Source: Bretschneidera sinensis
Lineage: Eukaryota > Streptophyta > Magnoliopsida > Brassicales > Akaniaceae
Length of the DNA: 64,000 nucleotides
Direction: 5' to 3'
Assembly (NCBI GenBank): GCA_023935145.1
Contig: CM043699.1
Span: 130,758,036 to 130,822,035, forward strand
Positions 1-12,800 of the stretch are shown here, piece by piece. Every line of letters begins with the position of its first letter. Positions within the stretch are counted from its first letter, which is position 1. The position numbers were made by a program, and so were the translations under genes. Under the pieces are notes generated by a model. That model was given only the letters and a program-made list of their open reading frames with translations, had not been told where the DNA came from and did no database searches.

Positions 1-137
1 TTTTGCCATGAACCATGAAGTTTATTGCTATCCATATCAAGGATTCTACATAACTGACATCACCAATAAACAAAAATATCACACCAAAAGGGGGGGGGGT
101 AATTTTGGTAAATAAATGAAACAGAAACGGATAGTAC

Positions 138-396
138 CTGCAACGGAGCCGAAACAGACACAGCAATTAGAGTCCTCCATTATCAACCTCAGTTCAGTCC
201 CATTGAGAATTCTTGTATCAGCATTAACAGCAGAGACTGCAGCTTTCATTGCAACCTTTGCAGCTTTTCCAATAACCGAATTAAAAGTGAAAACTGCACC
301 AATATTCACAACAGAAGGCCTTTGGCAATTCACAAAACCAGCCATGAGAACCCGTATTAACACACACAGAGGCACAAATACCACCCTTAGCTTCAT
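138..396 (-). CDS. GLR3: Glutamate receptor-like channel, first coding exon (gene continues off the left edge)
   Basis: Reading the minus strand from the ATG at 396 gives a hydrophobic signal peptide of about 24 residues ending near VNC, then [20 protein letters not shown]. This is the hallmark start of the ligand-binding ATD/ANF domain of plant glutamate receptor-like channels, and a later [14 protein letters not shown] matches the same family region. The exon ends in GTTGCAG followed by a GTACT donor at 137-136, leaving phase 1, so the rest of the gene lies left of base 1. The family is a plasma-membrane or endomembrane ligand-gated cation channel of about 900 residues; only about 86 residues are present. 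The segment after EDSNC is slightly unusual (CVCFGSV where SGF-type residues are common). Clade 3 is my best guess from sequence style. Confidence 0.85.
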
Positions 397-2340
397 AGTC
401 AAACAGTATGAACCCAACAACATATGAACTATCCCTCGAAATTAAGCTAATCCTAAGGCTTCAAGGGCATGAAAGAATTGGTCTAAACTGGGAAAGAATA
501 CATTTTCAGGGATACCCATATGATTTTGAGCAGTGTAGAGGCAAAAGAGTCAGCTGAAGAATTGTGCCATGGAAAATGAGAGGGCGGTTTGTTGCTTGAG
601 TAGTGAAGTACCCAGTAACTTAAGAGCGAATCTTTTCTTTGAGGATAGATTCTAGAGTTAAATTTCATGGAGGAATTTTAAGTTTCCAAATAAATTCTGC
701 ATTTACTTCCAGAACTATTGACTTGACTTGAACAGTCGAAAATGAGGTTAAAGTGTTTGGAAGCTTAAAAGTGCTTTTTAAAAATTCAAAAATATATTTA
801 AAAATAATTTTTAAAAGTTATTTTTTATAACAATTTTTCAAAAATTAAATTTTAAAATCTGTTTTTTAAAAACTTCATACTTATATAATTTTTAAAACAT
901 AATTTTAAAATCAATGTTTACCTTTTTTTATTGTATATTAAAAAATTTGAAAATAAAATAATATTAATTATTTTTAAATATTTAATAAATATTAAAAATA
1001 AAATTAATATATATTTTACATTTAAATTTAAAATTATTAAATAATTATAAAATACATCAAATCAATTTTTAAAATAATATTTTATCGTTTTTTATTTTAA
1101 AAACAGCTGTATTGACTTTGAATTTGAACATGTGAAAATCATGCTCCATGGTGCCTCAATGTGAGACTGAGACTTGCATGTCATGTATCATTCATTTACG
1201 CTACCTGCAAATTCTGCATTAAATTATACATTTATTTTTCTTCTTTTCTGTGAGTAAGAAAACCAATCCATTTCTGATTTCACCAGAAAGATGAGAGTCA
1301 TATCACCGCGTGACTCTAGGGAGCGTGATATGCACGATTTGAATCTAATGTATGCACTGTATACGTCGTTCAGGTAGGGAATTGAGGGCCCTACATTGAT
1401 GAATCCTGCCTACCATGTCCTTAAAGATCGTATAGTAGGCTATGTTTGGTTTTATCTGGACTACCAATCTACTTATGAAAAGACAAAAAAATGACTTGAG
1501 GATTATTATTTATTTTCTTTTCCTTTTTAATTTCCCTTTATCAAGATCTAAATGTAAATATGGCTTTTCGTAAAGAGCTTGTAATAATCTTATCAAAAAA
1601 TAATAAAATAACTTAATGAAGTGTATAATATATGTTCCAAAAAATAAAAAAGAAAAAGAATTTAAAATAATTATGGGTCAATGAATTCATGAATATTTTT
1701 CTTTCATTTTAACTTTTAAAATATTAACATTGTTGTTTAAATGTTTAATAGATATGCAAATAAAGCAATGGCTAAACCATATATACTTAAGTGGCGAAAC
1801 CACATAAACTATCAAACCATACTAAAATTTAATTTGAATTATTATCGTTTTGAAATAGTTTTTCTTATTGCCTCCACTAAAATTTCACATTTATTGGTGT
1901 TGCAGCCATTAATACTCAATTCTAATTATGGCAAATATGTGTATAAAATAATTATTAAGTTTTTACTATAAATATTGTGTAAATTTAATATAAACTTCAT
2001 TGATTTATAAGTTAAAAACTATATACATGGATCTAAAAGATAAATGTAATATTGTTATAGTTTTCATTTAGATTCTTCAATAAAAATTAAAAAGATAAGG
2101 TGAGCGCGTTTAAAATATATGGATAAACTCAAAATTAAAATTTACCAACATTTTAACTTAAAACATGAGCATAACATAAGGAAAGAAAAAAACATAAGTA
2201 GTTTTTTTGTATCAATTGCGTAGACATTGTGTTTACATCTCAAATTTTCCATCAAAAAATTATCACATAAGCCTAAGAGATGAAGTCATAAAAGTATGCA
2301 TGATTTAGGTGGCAAAATCTCATTGGCCAAAAGTCCTAAT
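397..2340. other. AT-rich region upstream of the GLR gene
   Basis: No convincing gene. The stretch 740-1110 is very AT-rich low-complexity DNA beginning with a motif like GTGTTTGGAAGCTTAAAAGTG, in the style of short non-autonomous plant elements; I could not define its ends. Short ORFs here have no recognisable domain. The GLR promoter and 5'UTR should lie in 397-1000, but no clear TATA element can be assigned. Confidence 0.5.
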
Positions 2341-2349
2341 AAAAGAAAA

Positions 2350-2720
2350 AATGATATGGTGGGTATAAGTTGACTGTCATCAAGGGAAGCATGCAACATG
2401 ACCTAAAACATGAAGAAAATGTAGCTTGAAGATTAAGCAAAGTCAGCCTATAAATAGAAGGCTATGAGTTCAGTAGAAAAATAACTTTCTCAATACAAAA
2501 TTACTCAAGTCAAGCAGGAACTTTGTTAGAAACTAGTTTAGTTCAATAGTGACAAAGATTATATTCAATAATATTCATATAAATTGGTGCACATCCATTT
2601 ATTCCATTTATTTAATGTCTGTTTACTAATTACTCCTACCATCTTGCTTTTTAACATCGCTTGATTTTTTTGTTAAAATTAAAATTTCAAACATGTTATC
2701 ATTGAAACCAAGTAAAACTT
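2350..2720 (+). other. Possible LTR or promoter remnant
   Basis: A good TATA-like element (CCTATAAATAGAAGG, about 2449) is followed by sequence resembling the R/U5 part of a short LTR and then T-rich DNA. No second copy, primer-binding site or target duplication was found. It may be a solo LTR remnant or an orphan promoter. Confidence 0.25.
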
Positions 2721-3339
2721 TTTTTTTTTGGTTGTGTAATGCCATATAAGATCTATCGGTTGGTAGAATTTTTAGCTTTTATGAAGGTTAACGATTATCT
2801 TCCCGTCTTGAAAAAAAAGAAAAAAGATTATCTTTCCCCTAGTTGAAGAAGTTACTTTTTTTATTTGAAAAGAAATTTAGAAACGAATATTACTTCCTTT
2901 TTGCCATAAGAAATCCTTTTAAGTTAAAAAAGAATACAGTACTTTTTTTTTTTTTATAAAAGAAAATTTCACTTTTATTTAATGAAAGTTCCAGGCCTGG
3001 CATACGGTCTGATAAACGAAGCCTGTGGGCCGAAACCAAGGCCTGGGGTTGTTTTCTATGCTAGGACCAGGGGCAGACCAAACTTCAAAGGAGGCCTTGA
3101 AGGTAAAATGGGGGAACAAAATAGCAAAAGTACTTGTTTAGCGAGGGTTTTCAAAAACTCTTTTCAATGTTCAAACACTAAAATCTTTGCTCAAGCCTTT
3201 GTGTGTATGTTTGGGATGCAGTGTTCAAACATAATTTTCAGTGTTAAGTTTTCTCAAATTGTTCAAACATTGAAATCAGAACACTACAAATCGACGTTTT
3301 CGGTCTGAAATTAGTGTTCAGTTTTCAGCTTCACTTTCC

Positions 3340-4070
3340 TAATTCATAGACTTCTCTCGCGACCTCGCATTCTCATTCTCTAATCCACAGAGCTTCTCCC
3401 TCTCTCTGCAACACCTTCTTCTCTCTCCCTATTTCATTTCTTTTTCACTTTGTACAGGTCTCTCTCTTGTTTTCTTCAACGAATCGTGACAAACCCAGAA
3501 GTAAGCCTCATCTCTCTGTTCTCTATCACAGCCCTACTCTTTCCCCCATCTGCCTCCCTCTGTCGATTTATCATCTCTCTTCTCTGGAAACTCTCGTCAT
3601 TCAGCATTTCTCCACTGAGCTTCCACTGCGAGAACACTTCTGAGGATTTCGTTCGTGGGTCGTCATCAAGCTGCGAACGAAAGAAAGGTTTGACATTTAT
3701 TTATATACTCGTTTCATTTTTTGGGTTCTTTTTGGTTCGGTGTGCTTGTACTAGTGTTATTGGTGTTTTTTTTATTTATAAATATTATCATTATTTGTGA
3801 TTTACTTGAATTCTGGTGTATTCATTATTTGGGAAATATTATTTGTGTTTAAGTTGTGTTCTTGCATGCTTAAAATTTGAGTTTTTGATTTACAGTGATT
3901 GCTTCTTTAATTGGAGAAAGTTCGAAAGTGAGTGAGATGGGTTTATATAACTTTGACACTGATGTAGATATGGTAATGGAAACAAATAAAACTTTTCAAG
4001 ATTGCTATTGAAATAGAGCTAAAGTTGAATCTAATAGAGCTAATCAAAATTTTTGGAAGTTACAAATATG
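3340..4070 (+). other. 5'UTR-like CT-rich leader with a probable intron
   Basis: From about 3340 the plus strand is CT-rich, like a plant 5'UTR. A plausible donor follows GAACGAAAGAAAG near 3688 and a plausible acceptor (TTGATTTACAG) lies near 3895. After it an ATG near 3937 opens a short frame (MGLYNFDTDVDMVMETNK) that stops after about 24 residues. I do not recognise the peptide. This may be the promoter and leader of a decayed gene or of a transposon, and it precedes the sulfate transporter fragment on the same strand. Confidence 0.3.
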
Positions 4071-5223
4071 AGGTTGTTGGTTCGTACAAAGAACAAATTC
4101 TGTCACTTGAGGTTGTTGGTTCTTGGTGGAGATGGTGTATATAGTCATTTCAAGCCATTCTTAACACAGTTACATTTAAATTCTGTCGCTTAAGGTGCTT
4201 AAAGCACATTTTAGTTTAGTCTGCCAATCTGGCACAATTTTGTCACTGATTCCAGCTTTTTGCAAACATGACAGCTAAATGGTAATAGGGAAGGTTTGAG
4301 TCCCATGGTCATAGTACTAATCTAAGGTTCTGCAGTATGTAGTGTTGATATTGATTTATATGTGCAGCACAGTTGACTGTGTGGTGTTTTCTGCGGTTCT
4401 GAAAGCTTTATGGATCTCTTTCACGCGTCATATTTTCAGCCTTGACTGCTTGTGTAACATCCCTGAGACATTATTAAGCATATTGACATGCATGATGCAT
4501 ATGGAGTATAATTTTATTGAATTTATGTTAATTGTATGTGATCTGAAGTCACAACTACAGTGGCCATGGTGTATTGGAGGGGGTCTGAATGCTATTCTAA
4601 GTCCGGAAGAATGTAATGTAGGGGGAAAGTCTAATGTACGAGCTATGGCTGATTTCAAGTTAAGTTTTACATCAATCTGTGTTTGTTTGCATTCCTTTGG
4701 TCAATCTTACTTGCTGGTGTGTTTTGTTGCATTCTGCAACATTGTGTTTTCTGATATGCTTCTTCCTGGTGGTTGCTGCATTTTTAGCAGCTGATGTGGG
4801 GTCAATCATTTCAAAAACGTTTGGTGAAAACATTTCAAACATGGTGGGGCAGGCTATTTTGAGCTGTCATGTTTTCCTATATCTGGTATGTTTTGAGCTG
4901 TCATGTTTTGAACATAGGAGTTAAAAATTTCACCTTTTATAATTTCCATCTTCTCTCTTTTATTTACAAAATTCTCATATGCATTGTATAGAGGACTCTC
5001 TTGTTTCCAATCTACCTTTATCTTAACTCTTTACTAGCTGACTACACCTCTCTCTCTGAAATTATGCTTTATGTTAACTTAATATTTCATTCTTCTTTGC
5101 ATTTCACTAGCTCGATACAGCTTATTGGTTAAATCTTCACTGGAACTAGATGTGCATGCGGGCATTGAGCTTAAAGATTATCATCATCTCAAATGATCTT
5201 TGTGCCCTGTGCTTCTTACCAAT

Positions 5224-5667
5224 GACCAACATGAATACAAATCAAGGGACATCCAGGTTCAGTATCCCTTTTGATGTAATCTCTATTAGCTGTTTGTTTC
5301 TTTGAGACTGCAGGAATAATATATGGCTCTTGTTGTTTTCTCATTGCAGCTTGCAATTTCCAACCCAAGCCGAGAGGTTCTGCTGACCTTAGCAAGATAT
5401 GGTGTGGTAGAACTGATTGGCAAAGAGTGGTACTTTGTAAGAATGCATGATACTGTCCAAGTTTGTCTTTAGCATGTGCAGAGCTTAAATGAAACTCCTA
5501 AAGCGTCAGATTCATCACTTGATCATAAACCAAGTTTCTTCCAAAGATTATTGAATAAGAGAGAGGAGGATTCATCGACTGCTGACTTGGAGTCTGGCAA
5601 TAAAGTGCTTTCGGGTTCCAAGTATCTTGACACTCATTTGGAGCCATTACTTCTTCGGAAGTCTTGA
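5224..5667 (+). pseudogene. SULTR4: 3' fragment of a group-4 sulfate transporter gene with a premature stop
   Basis: Two exon pieces are readable. 5224-5256 encodes a peptide ending EYKSRDIQ followed by a GT donor; after an intron ending TTGCAG, 5350-5667 encodes LAISNPSREVLLTLARYG, then a segment with LIGKEWYFV, and a C-terminus ending LEPLLLRKS and TGA. This is the end of the STAS domain and the tail of SULTR4-type sulfate transporters. In the second exon codon 5470-5472 is TAG, where the family usually has a glutamine codon, so the frame is broken. Sequence just before 5224 resembles the preceding part of the exon only weakly and out of frame. None of the about 12 membrane segments is present upstream. 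I call it a truncated pseudogene or a captured gene fragment. Confidence 0.75.
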
Positions 5668-6424
5668 AACATGCATGCTTCTTATGCATATTTTTTTTAT
5701 CAATACTGATATTTGCAAGGCAATTCATTTTGTACATTGTTAAACCATTCAAGCAAAAATAAGGTCTGATTGTTTGTTATAACTAAGTTCCTCTGTTGTA
5801 AATTGTAATGGAATCAAGTACAGTATGGGCTTGGATTTCTTTTATGTGATGTGTTATATCCCTCAGTTTGTAATGCTTCTCCCCTGTTTAATCAGTCCTC
5901 TTGAGAAGACACATTTATAAACAATTTTGTGTCCTTCTTTGATCACTCATAGTGATCATTGAGGTTCTAAATAAGCAATTGTTTATTGTAGCATTATTTC
6001 GTTTCATTATTCTTTTTTTCTCCATTTGAATCCTTTTGCTTATGAAATTACAGTTTACCAGTTAGTGTGAAGAAGCAGTTTGTTTTTCCTAAGTTTGCCG
6101 CATAACCAGTAAATAGCATAATAGGTCTTGCAAACTAACTGTTCTCATTACTCTTAAGGCAACATTTTTTGAAAAGTTATGAAGATAACATTCTGAATCT
6201 GGCGAGAAGCTTTCTTTAAAATAAGATGGTTTTATTTTTAAGAATTTATTTAACAAACAAACATTGGGGAAGAATGATGTCATGTTTGATCGATGATATA
6301 TAAAAAATACTAACATTTTAAAAATAAAATAATATTTAATTATTTCCAAGTATTTGGTGTGTGCTTAAAAAATTATATTTAGTAAATATAAGAAATAAAA
6401 TTAATTTTAGATATTAAAATTTAA

Positions 6425-6668
6425 ACTAAACACTGAAAACTGAAAGCTGAAAACAATTATAAGAAAGTGTAATCCAAATAGTTTTCTATTTTCAAAACAG
6501 TTTTCGAAAACTGATTATCTAAACAACATTTCACTAAAAACTGTTTTGGAAATAGTTTTCGAACACTGTTATCCAAACATGTTTTCAAATAATGAAAACT
6601 GAAAACTGTTTTCACAAACTCTTTTCGAAAACAGATTTTGAACACTGAAAACTGAACACTGTTACCAA
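6425..6668. repeat. Cluster of short GAAAACTG / CAGTTTTC motifs
   Basis: Many variants of GAAAACTG, CAGTTTTC and TTTTCGAAAA are packed in both orientations, ending in ACTGTTACC just before the RPL6 upstream region. Similar CAGTGTTCAAAC and CAGTTTTCAGC motifs occur at 3140-3340. Such dense subterminal motifs are typical of the ends of some plant DNA transposons, but I could not align a clean terminal inverted repeat. Confidence 0.4.
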
Positions 6669-6858
6669 AAGTCTCCGACTTTACCCACTCTCGTTCACCT
6701 TCAAAGAGGTAATTATGTCATTACATCAATGGCTCAAACAAGATAGCAATGGTTTTAGATAGCCCATCCCTGCTAGACTGCTTGTGCTTTATCAGAGCCA
6801 GAGGTACTTCACCCTAGTGTTTTGACACCCAAAGGCTGATGCTCGAAAGGTCTTAACA

Positions 6859-6893
6859 ATGGCTTCTTCAATCACTTCTTCTTTCCAAACCAG
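6859..6893 (+). CDS. RPL6: RPL6 exon 1 (start of transit peptide)
   Basis: Thirty-five bases encode [11 protein letters not shown] plus two bases (AG) of an arginine codon completed by the first G of exon 2. The ATG context is AACAATGGCT, a good plant start. The donor is CCAG|GTTAGA. Confidence 0.88.
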
Positions 6894-9800
6894 GTTAGAA
6901 TCCTAACCTAAACTCTTCTATTGTACTCTTAATGGGTTTCATTTATTTACAATTTTCAGTCTTTAGTACTTACGAATTGAAACATGGGTTTATCATTTTT
7001 AATGTTTTGACTTGTAAACTTATGCCTGCATTATAATTCCTTCTGGGTAATTTGAATTTTGGTGGGAATTTGAGATGGATATTCGTGATTTGAAAATTTA
7101 GTTCTGTATACAACATGATACGGCCTAAAAACACTGGCCCAAACAAACACCAAGCCAAGCAGGCTTGTTTCGGCCCAAATGAACTCTAGACTCGGCTCAA
7201 ACCTGCGGCCCAGATAAGTTCGGGCCCCGGAAGGGTAATCCAGCCTAGCTGACCCGATGAACGTCTCTAGCCCCGACAAACAATCAGTGTGTTCTACGGC
7301 CCAACAAGAATCCCCAAACCCGCGAAGAATGACCCAGCTGGCCCACACCAAGATCTCCCCTACCACCACCAGCCTTCCTACTAGGACTAGCCACGTCATA
7401 ACCCTATGGCCGCCAGCCACTCTACGACAGCTCTATGGTGCCCATTCTCCTGAGCTTGCAATCATGCCTTCTCCACCGGCAGACGACTATAAATAGGCCA
7501 AGGTATGGACACAGCACAAAAAAATTTAAGATTAAAGTTGACACACACACTCCACTTGATTTTCGAAAGAGTCCTCGGTTCCTTTCTCGAACTCGCGATT
7601 CTCCCCCCTGAATATTTGCTAACTTAAGCATCGGAGTGCCTTCGGAGGTCTCCCCCTCCCCTCCTTCCGAGGGTCTTCAGTTTGTACTTGTCACTTGTGC
7701 AGGACCCAGGCCGAGCCACCTCCCGGGTCGAGTCCTCACCCGAGCTAAGTCAGCACGCAAATCCCAGCCCACACCAGCTCACAAGCCACATCAGTACCAA
7801 ACAGTAAACGACATCAACATATTGGCACCGTCTGTGGGAAACCACAATCTCTCGCTACAATAAAAGCGAAGAAGTGAAAGAACTCATCTATCATGATGCC
7901 ACCAAGGAACGGTGCTAGGAGAGCTAACAAGGAAGCCTCGGCTGCGTGCTCGGCTCCTACCCAATGCGAAGTTCACAGCCACCAATCCAGATTCGGATTT
8001 CCAACAATCCCCGAGCATGCCACCCCCGCCAGGGAACAGCGTCCCCACTTTGCTGAAACCGGCTCCCCAGACGACGAGGGAGCCCTTGCGCACCTCCAAG
8101 CCCCGGTGACCCAAGCTCAGTTCCTAGAACTGTCCAGAATGATAGCCAATCTGGCGGCTCAAGTCCGGGAAGGGGGCCGACAGCCTTCATATCCTCCCCA
8201 CCCAGCTCCAGGAGAGGCCGAGTCATCAGGAAGGAATGGCCCAACACATAACCAGCCCCGCGTTGAGCCCTCACAGCGCCATAGCCAGTCCAAAGAAAGT
8301 CCACTTCAAAGGGCAACCCCAGCCTCGATAAACGATTTGAAGAAATGTAGGAAAGAATAGACTCGGCTCTAAGATACAAGAATCTCAGTATTATGGATGA
8401 ACTCTACGTCCAGGACCCCCCTTTCACGGACGACATCCTAGAAATCCTTCTCTCGCCAAACTTCAGGATGCCCCAGGTCAGAATGTATAACAGAACCACG
8501 GATCCGATGGACCACCTCCAGCACTATAAAACGATGATGGTGCTGCACCGGCACTCAGACCAGATCATGTGCCGCGCCTTCCCCCTGACTCTCGAAAAGG
8601 CGGCAGGTACTTAGTACTCGCACTTAAAGCCAGGAACCATTGGTAATTTCAAAGAACTCAGCTATGCTTTCGATTCTCACTTCCTCAGCAGCAAAGGGCC
8701 CAAGAAAACCTCGGAAAGCCTCTTCAACGTTATCCAGCATAAGGGAGAAAGGCTTCGGGCTTACATTTCCCAGTTCAACACAACAGCTTGGGAAATTCCA
8801 GACCTTGATCCCAACATCCAAGTGATGGCCTTCAAAAACGGATTGAGGTCAAGAATCTTTAGCTCCAAGCTGACTCGGCGCCTGCCCCGAGACATGAACG
8901 AAATCCTGGCCCGGGCAAAAAAGTACATGCTGGCGGAGGACGATCAAGCCTTCAGAAGAGAAAGAGAGGGAGAAACAAAGAAAAAGGAAAGACCTTGCCC
9001 CCCAGAAAGGAGTGGCCAAAAAGCCTCACCAAGAGGACAGGTATAGGCCCCACCCTCGAGTAGACAACTTCAGCCCCCTCAACACTACTAGGACTGACGT
9101 CTTCATACAGCTTCAAGACAAGTCTGTCCTACAGTGGCCACTCAAGAAGCCCCTTGGAGGAGACCCCAATAAGTGGTGCCGGCTCCATCAAAGCCGTGGC
9201 CACGATACAGAGGAGTGCCATGACCTGAAGGAACAGATTGAGAATCTTATCAACCGAGGGCACCTGAAAGAGTTCACTGGGCCTCGAAGGCGTGAAACCC
9301 CTGTGCCACCAAGGAGAGATGACAGACGCCCTTACCAGCCCTGGCGAGAGAGACCAAATCCTCGAAGAGACACTAGGGCAGAGCAGGAGAGACCCCGTCA
9401 GAAAAAGCCGAAAATTGCTGCGACCACCCGAATCATCAAAACGATTTGTGGAGGGCCGGCTTCAGGAGGTAACTCGGGGCAGAGCGGCAAAGCATATGCC
9501 AGAGCCGTGGCCTTAGTCAGCGGCCCCCACAAAAAAGGAAAACGAAGCCGGTGATCTCCTTCACGGAAGATGACCTGGAGGACGTACAGATTCCCCATGA
9601 TGACGCTGTAGTAGTCTCATTCCTAGTGGCCAACTGCGGGATACAGCGGGTCCTGATCGATAATGGGAGCTCCGCTGACATACTGTTTCATGATGCCTAC
9701 CAGCGCATGGAACTGAATGAGGGACATCTAGAGCCTGCCTCTGCTCCCCTTTACGGTTTTGGGGGATCCCCGGTCTTCCCAGAAGGAAGCATAGTCCTCT

Positions 9801-12800
9801 CGGTAATCGCCAAGACAGTGCCAAGAACAGTTACTGTGCGGGCCACGTTCCTCGTGGTAAAACAACCCTCTTCCTACAACATGATAATCGGACGGCCCAC
9901 TCTCAACAAACTAAAAGTCGTCGTCTTGACTTATCACCTGAAGGTCAAGTTCCCCACTAGCAAAGGGGTAGGGGTGATGAAGGGGGATCAGAGAGTCTCT
10001 CGGTCCTACTCCCTGAGCCCTATCAGAGAAGGGAAAAAGATCGAGGCCCTACCACTGGAAGTTGAGGATCTGCGGGATGAGATGAAGACACCCAGGGGCC
10101 GACCCGCGGAAGAACTAACCACTGTGCTCCTAGGAGAAGATCCTGCCCGGACCATACAAATGGGAGCAAACCTCTCAGAGGAGGCTAGAGAAGAACTCTT
10201 TCGCCTCCTCCGAAGGAACCAAGATCTGTTCGCTTGGTCGGCATCAGACATGCCAGGGGTCAACCCTGAAACCATTGAGCACCACCTGAACGTAGACCCA
10301 TAATATAAGCCAGTTATTCAGAAGAAGAGGTTATTTGCCCCAGAGCGACAAGTGATCATCAATGCCGAGGTGGACAAGCTTCTGGAAGCCGGTTTCATTA
10401 AAGAAGTAAGGTACCCCGAGTGAGTATCTAACGTGGTAATGGTTAAGAAAGCCAGCGGAAAGTGGCGCATATGCATTGACTTCACCAACTTAAATAAGGC
10501 TTGCCCCAAAGACAGCTTCCCTCTCCCCCGGATTGATCAAACGGTGGATGCCACCTCTGGGCATGAACTTCTCTCTTTCATGGACGCCTACTCTGATTAC
10601 AATCAGATCTTCATGCATGAGTCTGATCAAGAAAAAACCGCCTTCATCACAGAACGAGGGTTATACTGCTACAAGGTAATGCCTTTCGGGCTGAAAAATG
10701 CTGGGGCAACCTACCAGAGGTTGGTGAAAAAATATTCAAAAGACAGATCGGGAGGAATATGGAAGTCTATGTGGACGACATGCTGGTCAAGAGCCTCGAG
10801 GCATGAAACCATCATTCCGATCTGGAGGAGGCCTTCGGAGTCCTGCGCAAGCACGATATGAGGTTGAATTCGTCCAAATGTGCTTTTGGGGTAACCGGAG
10901 GCAAGTTCTTGGGATTCATGGTCACTCAGAGAGGGATAGAGGTCAACACAGAGAAGATAGAAGCTATCCTCAACATGGCCCCCCCATAGTCAGTGAAGGA
11001 AGTCCAGCGACTCACTGGACGAATCGCAGCCCTGAGCTATTTCATATCTAAATCGACAGAAAGGTGCCTCCCTTTCTTTCAAGCTATCAAAAAGGCGAAG
11101 AACTTCGCCTGGTCAGAGAACTGCCAAGAGGCGTTTGAAGACTTAAAGAAGTACCTAAGTTCTTCACCCATTTTGACCAAGCCACTCCCGAACGAAGAGC
11201 TCTACCTTTACCTATCCATCGGACCAAGCACTGTGGCCTCTGTCCTAGTACGAGAAGAAGTGGGTGTCCAAAAGCTCATCTGCTACGTCAGCCGAATTCT
11301 CCATGAGGCCGAGACAAGGTATTCTCTTATTGAAAAAATGACCTACGCTCTGGTAATAGCCGCTAGAAAGCTCCGACCTTATTTTCAAGGGCACACTATC
11401 ATCCTTTTGACGGACCAACCCTTGAGGCAAGTCTTTCACAATCCGAGTGCTTCCGGAAGAATGGTAAAATGAGCAGTCGAGCTAAGGGAGTTTGATATCC
11501 ACTACCGACCCAGACAATCTATCAAGGCCTAGGCCCTGGCCAACTTCATCGTGGAAACAACTTTGCCCATAACTCTGGACGAACCCGAAGCGCATCTAAA
11601 CAACGGTTCCCCTCTGGGATTGAGTCTCCATGTGGATGGATCATCAAATTCACAGGGGAACGGAGCAGGACTTATTCTCTGCAGCCCTGAGGGCTTCGCC
11701 ATTAAATATGCGTTGAGGTTCAAATTCAAGGCCTCCAATAACGAGGCAGAATATGAAGCCCTTCTGGCCGGACTGAGGTTAGCCAAGGCACTGGCAGTAG
11801 AAGCACTAGACGTATTCAGCGACTCTTAGTTAGTGGTAAGCCAGATGCAGGGAGAATTCGAGGCCAGGGGCAAGAAGCTCTCCCGATATCTCTGAAAAGT
11901 GAAGGAGTCGGTTACCATGTTCAAAACATTTCGGATAACTCAGATTCCTCGAGCCGAAAACTCCAAGGCAGATGCCCTTACAAATTTGGCCTCCTCCCCA
12001 CAACTAATACCTAGTCGAGCTGTCTATCAGAAAACTCTCCCTGCTCCAAGTATAGATGAATCCCCAGTCCTGCCAGTAGAAGAGGGTCCCTCGTGGATGG
12101 ACCCGATCCTAAAGTATCTGAAAGACGGCATTGTGCCTGAACACAAGGACCAAGCCAGGAAGGTGATCTCCCATGCCTCGTGTTACACCCTTATGGAAGG
12201 GAAATTATATAAAAGGGGTCTAACCAAACCGTATCTATGATGCCTCAGACCCAGAGAGACCGACTATGCTCTCCGGGAGGTCCACGAAGGGATATGCGAA
12301 AACCACCTGGGAGCTCGGGCCTTAGCCTTCAAAATCCTCCGCCAGGGTACTATTGGCCCACGGTAAAGGATGACGCGGCAAATTTGGTCAAGAAATGTGA
12401 AAATTGTCAGTGGTGGTCTCCGACATCGCAACGACCTGCTAACCCTCTCGTCTCCATCACTAGTCCCCTCCCCTTCGCCATGTGAGGGATGGATCTCCTG
12501 GGCCCATTCCCAACGGCCGTTGGGCAAAAAAAACACCTTATCGTGGCCATTGACTACTTCACCAAATGGGTCGAAGCTGAGCCACTGGCAAGCGTCACGG
12601 ATCACCAAACTAGGAACTTCGTATGGAAGTTGATAGTATGCCGCTTCGGGATCCCTCGCGTGCTGATCATCGACAATAGAAAGCAGTTCGACAGCTCCAG
12701 ATTCAAAACATTTTACGATGACCTCCACATCGACCATCGGTTCTCCTCTGTGGGGTACCCGCAAGCCAATGGCTAGGCTGAAGTAACCAACAGGACGCTC

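Noticed and set aside
2982..3800. Plus-strand frames of 108 and 116 codons
   Set aside because: The first has no recognisable domain; the second covers CT-rich leader-like sequence and a probable intron.
4342..4924. Plus-strand frames of 150 and 81 codons rich in C, F and L
   Set aside because: No domain recognised and no agreement with sulfate transporter exons; they look like chance frames in T-rich DNA.
7031..7420. Minus-strand frame repeated near 27313-27714
   Set aside because: Both copies are inside the Tat1 LTRs and read the non-coding strand.
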